NCBI GenBank assembly: GCA_001803705.1
Contig: MHDY01000126.1
Coordinates: 1 to 7,075 of the forward strand
From: Nitrospirae bacterium GWC2_56_14
Lineage (GTDB): Bacteria; Nitrospirota; UBA9217
Direction of reading: 5' to 3'
DNA: 7,075 nucleotides
The notes beneath the pieces were generated by a model. That model saw only the letters and a program-made list of their open reading frames with translations. It was not told the origin of the DNA and searched no databases. Position numbers and translations under genes: made by a program. This document shows, in pieces, positions 4,611 through 7,075 of this stretch (position 1 is its first letter; each line of letters begins with the position of its first letter).

Positions 4611-5987
4611 ATGATCAAGATCAACAAAAAGAAGTTTCTGGTCGCCGCGCTGGCGCTGCTTTTGACCGGCGTTCTGATCGGGCAGGGGCTGGTCCAGGCC
4701 AAGTCCGACACGTATGACGAGCTGAAGGCCTTTACGCAGGCGCTGGAACTTATCAAGCGCAACTACGTGGAGGACCCGGACAACAAAGAGCTGATCCAGG
4801 GCGCCATCAGGGGCATGGTGTCGAGCCTTGATCCGCACTCGTCCTTCATGGCCGAACGGGCCTTCAAGGAAATGAGCATGGACATCAAGGGCGAGTTCCA
4901 GGGCGTCGGCATCCAGATCGGGATCAAGAACCAACAGCTCACGATCATCGCGCCCATCGAGGGCACGCCGGGAGACCGCGCGGGCCTCGCGGCGGGCGAT
5001 AAGATCCTGAAGATCAACGATGAATGGACCAAGGACCTCTCGATCGAGGAGGCCGTGGATAAAATGCGCGGCCCCAAGAACACGCAGGTGCGGCTTTACA
5101 TCCTTCGCGAAGGCTGGGACAAGCCGAAGGAATTTGCGATCACCCGGGACGTCATCAAGGTCCAGAGCGTCAAAAAGAAGATGCTGGAAGGCGACATCGG
5201 GTATGTGAAGATCACGCAGTTCCAGGGCCAGACGGGCGTCGAGATGGAGAAGGCGCTCCAGGAACTGGAAGCAAAAGGGATGAAAAAGCTGGTCCTCGAT
5301 ATGCGCAATAATCCCGGAGGGATCCTGGATGCATCGGTCGATGTAAGCGGGCTGTTCATGCCCAAGGACAAACTGGTCGTCTATCTCCAGGGCAGGAAAA
5401 CCGCCGACCGCAAGGATTATCTCACCACGAGCGTCGACGCTCCCCGGGAGTATCCCGTCGTCATTCTCGTGAACACCGGCAGCGCCAGCGCCTCGGAGAT
5501 CGTGGCAGGGGCGCTGCAGGATTCTCACCGGGCGCTGATCGTCGGCACGCAGACCTTCGGCAAAGGTTCGGTCCAGACCGTTTTCCAGCTGGACAGCGGC
5601 ACGGGTCTCCGGCTGACAACGGCAAAGTATTATACGCCCAGCGGCCGCTCGATCCAGAATGTGGGCATCACCCCCGACATCGAGGTGAAGCTGCCGGTGG
5701 TCAAGGAAGCGAAGAGCGGAGAGTCCGTTCATATGGTCGTCAGGGAGAAGGACCTCGACCGGCATCTGAAGAACGATACGGTCAAGGAAGAGATCAAGCC
5801 GGAGCCCAAGAAAGATGCCGCACCGGAAGAGGATTTCGCTCTCGAGGCCATGCCGAAGGATGACAAGGATGATATTCAGCTCCAGAAGGCCATCGAGATC
5901 TTGAAACCGGCGTTGAAGGCGGAAGATGTTTTCAAAAATGTTCCGGTCAGGGCTGCTGTTACTGAAGAGAAAAAGAAAACCAAGTAA
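4584..5987 (+). CDS. ctpA: Carboxy-terminal processing protease CtpA (S41 family)
   Basis: CtpA is a secreted or periplasmic serine protease that degrades or trims proteins from the C-terminus. In other bacteria relatives control cell-wall hydrolases. From the 4584 start (467 residues) the layout is: a membrane signal segment FLVAALALLLTGVLIG (18-33), an N-terminal helical region (about 42-97) with SSLDPHSSFM, a PDZ domain (about 100-185; carboxylate-binding-loop region near GVGIQIG, 107-113), and the S41 protease core (about 190-370). The catalytic set is complete: S302 in NTGSASASE, K327 and Q331 in FGKGSVQ, spaced 25 and 4 residues as in B. subtilis CtpB. A charged tail (about 375-467) includes VREKDLDRHL and DIQLQKAIEILKPAL. 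Starting at ATG 4611 gives 458 residues with a more conventional signal peptide (MIKINKKKF). The longer form adds MHNDAEDED, which is acidic and unusual before a signal segment. It is the last gene before a terminator. Confidence 0.95.
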   Translation: MHNDAEDEDMIKINKKKFLVAALALLLTGVLIGQGLVQAKSDTYDELKAFTQALELIKRNYVEDPDNKELIQGAIRGMVSSLDPHSSFMAERAFKEMSMDIKGEFQGVGIQIGIKNQQLTIIAPIEGTPGDRAGLAAGDKILKINDEWTKDLSIEEAVDKMRGPKNTQVRLYILREGWDKPKEFAITRDVIKVQSVKKKMLEGDIGYVKITQFQGQTGVEMEKALQELEAKGMKKLVLDMRNNPGGILDASVDVSGLFMPKDKLVVYLQGRKTADRKDYLTTSVDAPREYPVVILVNTGSASASEIVAGALQDSHRALIVGTQTFGKGSVQTVFQLDSGTGLRLTTAKYYTPSGRSIQNVGITPDIEVKLPVVKEAKSGESVHMVVREKDLDRHLKNDTVKEEIKPEPKKDAAPEEDFALEAMPKDDKDDIQLQKAIEILKPALKAEDVFKNVPVRAAVTEEKKKTK

Positions 5988-6013
5988 GAATTAGAGGAAA
6001 GGTAACTAACTGT

Positions 6014-6048
6014 AAAAGCAGGGCATCATGCCCTGCTTTTGCTTTTTT
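6014..6048 (+). terminator. Intrinsic terminator after ctpA
   Basis: AAAAGCAGGGCA (6014-6025) pairs perfectly with TGCCCTGCTTTT (6029-6040) across a three-base loop, and TTTTTT follows at 6043-6048. It starts 26 bases after the ctpA stop and separates the envelope cluster from the groE operon. The A-run on the left means it could also work from the other strand. Confidence 0.93.
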
Positions 6049-6063
6049 ATCATAATGTTACAA

Positions 6064-6140
6064 AAAATCAGAGATATGGAGAAATCCGGCTAAAACAGCG
6101 GTTATCTCGCCAAAAACAGCATTATTTGCCTAAAATCAGC
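6064..6140 (+). repeat. Phased A-tract direct repeats upstream of groES
   Basis: Four related words lie in the gap before the groE promoter: AAAATCAG (6064-6071), AAAACAGC (6092-6099), AAAACAGC (6113-6120) and AAAATCAGC (6132-6140). The last three are each preceded by a GGC, GCC or GCCT-type context and spaced about 20-21 bases apart, close to two turns of the helix. This fits curved DNA, an upstream promoter element or repeated binding sites for a regulator. The role is inference. Confidence 0.5.
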
Positions 6141-6142
6141 TA

Positions 6143-6171
6143 TTGCTTTTTTCCTGCCCAAGCAATATATT
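6143..6171 (+). promoter_or_regulatory. Probable sigma70 promoter of groESL
   Basis: TTGCTT (6143-6148) and TATATT (6166-6171, five of six matches) are 17 bases apart. The -10 lies inside the left arm of the operator, and transcription would begin near 6178, so a bound repressor would block polymerase directly. A second, weaker candidate is TTGACG (6201-6206) followed by the AT-rich stretch 6221-6235, with imperfect spacing. Confidence 0.55.
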
Positions 6172-6203
6172 AGCACTCGCTTCCAAAGAGTGCTAATATA
6201 TTG
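6163..6203 (+). promoter_or_regulatory. CIRCE operator (HrcA binding site) with extended arms
   Basis: The exact consensus TTAGCACTC (6170-6178), nine-base spacer and GAGTGCTAA (6188-6196) is present. Symmetry continues outward for seven more bases on each side, giving perfect 16-bp arms (6163-6178 and 6188-6203). CIRCE is the site for the HrcA heat-shock repressor, which is kept active by GroEL itself, so the operon should be repressed at normal temperature and released under protein-folding stress. hrcA is not in this window. Confidence 0.97.
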
Positions 6204-6240
6204 ACGTAGGCCAGCAAGCGATAAATTATTAATACATGAA

Positions 6241-6245
6241 AGGAG
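6241..6245 (+). promoter_or_regulatory. Ribosome binding site fixing the groES start
   Basis: AGGAG lies eight bases before ATG 6254. An in-frame ATG at 6236 exists, but it overlaps this site and has no ribosome binding site of its own, so 6254 (MSVKFKPLKDRV) is chosen. Confidence 0.8.
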
Positions 6246-6253
6246 TTTCGAGT

Positions 6254-6520
6254 ATGAGTGTCAAATTCAAGCCGTTGAAGGACAGGGTATTTGTAAGCTA
6301 TACCGAGGAGCTGAGCAAAACTGCGGGGGGTCTTTACATTCCCGATAGCGCAAAAGAAAAGCCGCAGTCGGGCAAGGTAGAGGCTGTGGGCGAGGAAGTG
6401 AAGCAGCTCAAGGTCGGAGACAAGGTGCTCTTTGACCGCTACTCCGGTTCGAAGATCAACATCGACAACACCGAGTACCTGATCGTAAAGGAAGAAGACG
6501 TCCTGGGCATTCTGAGCTAG
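6254..6520 (+). CDS. groES: Co-chaperonin GroES
   Basis: GroES forms the seven-subunit lid that caps GroEL and closes its folding chamber in the cytoplasm. The 88-residue chain shows the family order: KPLKDRVFV (6-14), mobile loop about 17-34 with the GroEL-contacting tripeptide in GGLYIPD (25-31), KEKPQSGKVEAVG (34-46), KVGDKVLFDRYSG (53-65), and the C-terminal EYLIVKEEDVLGIL (74-87). It is shorter than the 94-97 residues usual in E. coli-type GroES. The missing part falls between AVG (44-46) and LKVGD (52-56), where the roof loop lies. Short forms of this kind also occur in some other phyla, so it is likely functional. It is the first gene of the CIRCE-controlled operon, with groEL 132 bases downstream. 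Confidence 0.95.
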   Translation: MSVKFKPLKDRVFVSYTEELSKTAGGLYIPDSAKEKPQSGKVEAVGEEVKQLKVGDKVLFDRYSGSKINIDNTEYLIVKEEDVLGILS

Positions 6521-6637
6521 AACGCGTGCAAGCGATCATGCGGACATGCGGGAAAGCGCGAAAGCCTGTCTCCCTGTTTGCAAGCATGTTAGCCTGTTCA
6601 TTGGCAGTGTGTATTTAACTTATCAACAAAGTTCTTT

Positions 6638-6644
6638 AAGGAGG
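6638..6644 (+). promoter_or_regulatory. Strong ribosome binding site of groEL
   Basis: AAGGAGG, a near-perfect Shine-Dalgarno, lies eight bases before ATG 6653, in an otherwise AT-rich stretch. This fits the high expression expected for GroEL. Confidence 0.85.
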
Positions 6645-6652
6645 AATTTTAT

Positions 6653-7075
6653 ATGGCAAAGCAACTTATGTTCGACCAGGAAGCGCGTGCAGCGATCCTG
6701 AAGGGCGTCAATGTTCTTACTGACGCGGTAAAGGCAACGCTCGGCCCCAAGGGCCGCAACGTGATGATCGACAAGAAATTCGGCGCACCGACCATTACCA
6801 AGGACGGCGTGTCTGTTGCAAAAGAGATCGAGCTGAAGGACCCCTATGAGAACATGGGCGCCCAGCTCGTGCGCGAAGTGGCATCCAAGACCTCCGACGT
6901 GGCCGGCGACGGCACCACGACGGCGACGGTGCTGGCCCAGGCCATTTACCGCGAAGGCATGAAGAACGTGACCGCAGGCGCCAATCCGATGGATTTGAAG
7001 CGCGGCATCGAGAAGGCCGTTGCGGCGGTCATCGAGAACCTGAAGAAGAACTCCAAGCTTGTCGTTGACAAGAAG
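6653..7075 (+). CDS. groEL: Chaperonin GroEL (5' part only)
   Basis: This is the first 141 codons of the 60-kDa chaperonin that folds proteins in a double-ring chamber with GroES and ATP; the gene continues beyond the window. The segment covers the N-terminal equatorial domain. ATP-binding features are intact: TLGPKGRN (29-36), KDGVSVAKEI (50-59), and GDGTTTAT (85-92), where D86 corresponds to the catalytic D87 of E. coli GroEL, one residue offset. The start MAKQLMFDQEAR is the usual one, with a strong ribosome binding site. It is co-transcribed with groES from the CIRCE promoter by position. Nothing is abnormal in the visible part. Confidence 0.97.
   Translation, partial: MAKQLMFDQEARAAILKGVNVLTDAVKATLGPKGRNVMIDKKFGAPTITKDGVSVAKEIELKDPYENMGAQLVREVASKTSDVAGDGTTTATVLAQAIYREGMKNVTAGANPMDLKRGIEKAVAAVIENLKKNSKLVVDKK

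Noticed and set aside
2780..4762. 660-codon open frame on the - strand across ftsX, the envC-like gene and the start of ctpA
   Set aside because: It lies wholly opposite well-recognised + strand genes, and its translation is Arg/Pro/His-rich without family motifs. GC-rich codon bias commonly opens such antisense frames.
4329..5765. 478-codon open frame on the - strand opposite ctpA
   Set aside because: CtpA on the + strand has a complete catalytic set and domain order; the antisense translation resembles no family I know.
6236..6253. GroES start at ATG 6236
   Set aside because: That start overlaps the only good ribosome binding site, and the added MKGVSS is not a GroES-like N-terminus.

Overview
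The window is an ordinary, GC-rich bacterial chromosomal segment in which every supported gene lies on the + strand. It reads: the end of a split-transketolase N-terminal subunit gene, its C-terminal subunit gene (with a frameshift near the 3' end), a repeat-filled gap, a four-gene cell-envelope cluster (ftsE, ftsX, an envC-like gene, ctpA), a strong intrinsic terminator, and the start of a CIRCE-controlled groES-groEL operon that runs off the right edge. The gene order, the two-gene transketolase, the CIRCE-type groE control and the FtsEX-EnvC-CtpA arrangement suggest a Gram-negative-type, probably anaerobic lineage such as Nitrospirota or Desulfobacterota. That placement is an impression from protein style, not a measured assignment.

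Region 1-1673: the two transketolase halves are separated by an 80-base imperfect palindrome. The second half has lost one base at about 1305, so its last 18 conserved residues sit in another frame and the literal reading runs on to 1492. The 311-base gap 1363-1673 holds no gene. It contains a copy of the same repeat word as the 331-412 palindrome, a second repeat family with 9-base periodicity in opposed arms, a candidate promoter, and a perfect 16-bp palindrome just upstream of ftsE.

Region 1674-6048: FtsE (ABC ATPase) and FtsX (four-helix membrane protein) overlap by four bases. An EnvC-like secreted coiled-coil/LytM protein follows that lacks every zinc and catalytic residue of active M23 enzymes, and then a complete S41 carboxy-terminal processing protease. 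Known biology of the families gives a coherent model: ATP hydrolysis by FtsE drives FtsX, which acts through its periplasmic domain on EnvC to switch on cell-wall amidases, while CtpA may remove or limit cell-wall hydrolases or their activators. A terminator at 6014-6048 closes this unit.

Region 6049-7075: upstream of groES there are four A-tract/CAGC-like direct repeats, a sigma70-like promoter whose -10 overlaps a CIRCE operator with unusually long 16-bp arms, a short (88-residue) GroES, and the first 141 codons of GroEL. No mobile element, CRISPR, tRNA or rRNA was seen. I found no sign of a wholly new multi-gene system. The most interesting items are the transketolase frameshift, the phased repeats upstream of groE, the intergenic repeat families, and the EnvC start arrangement.
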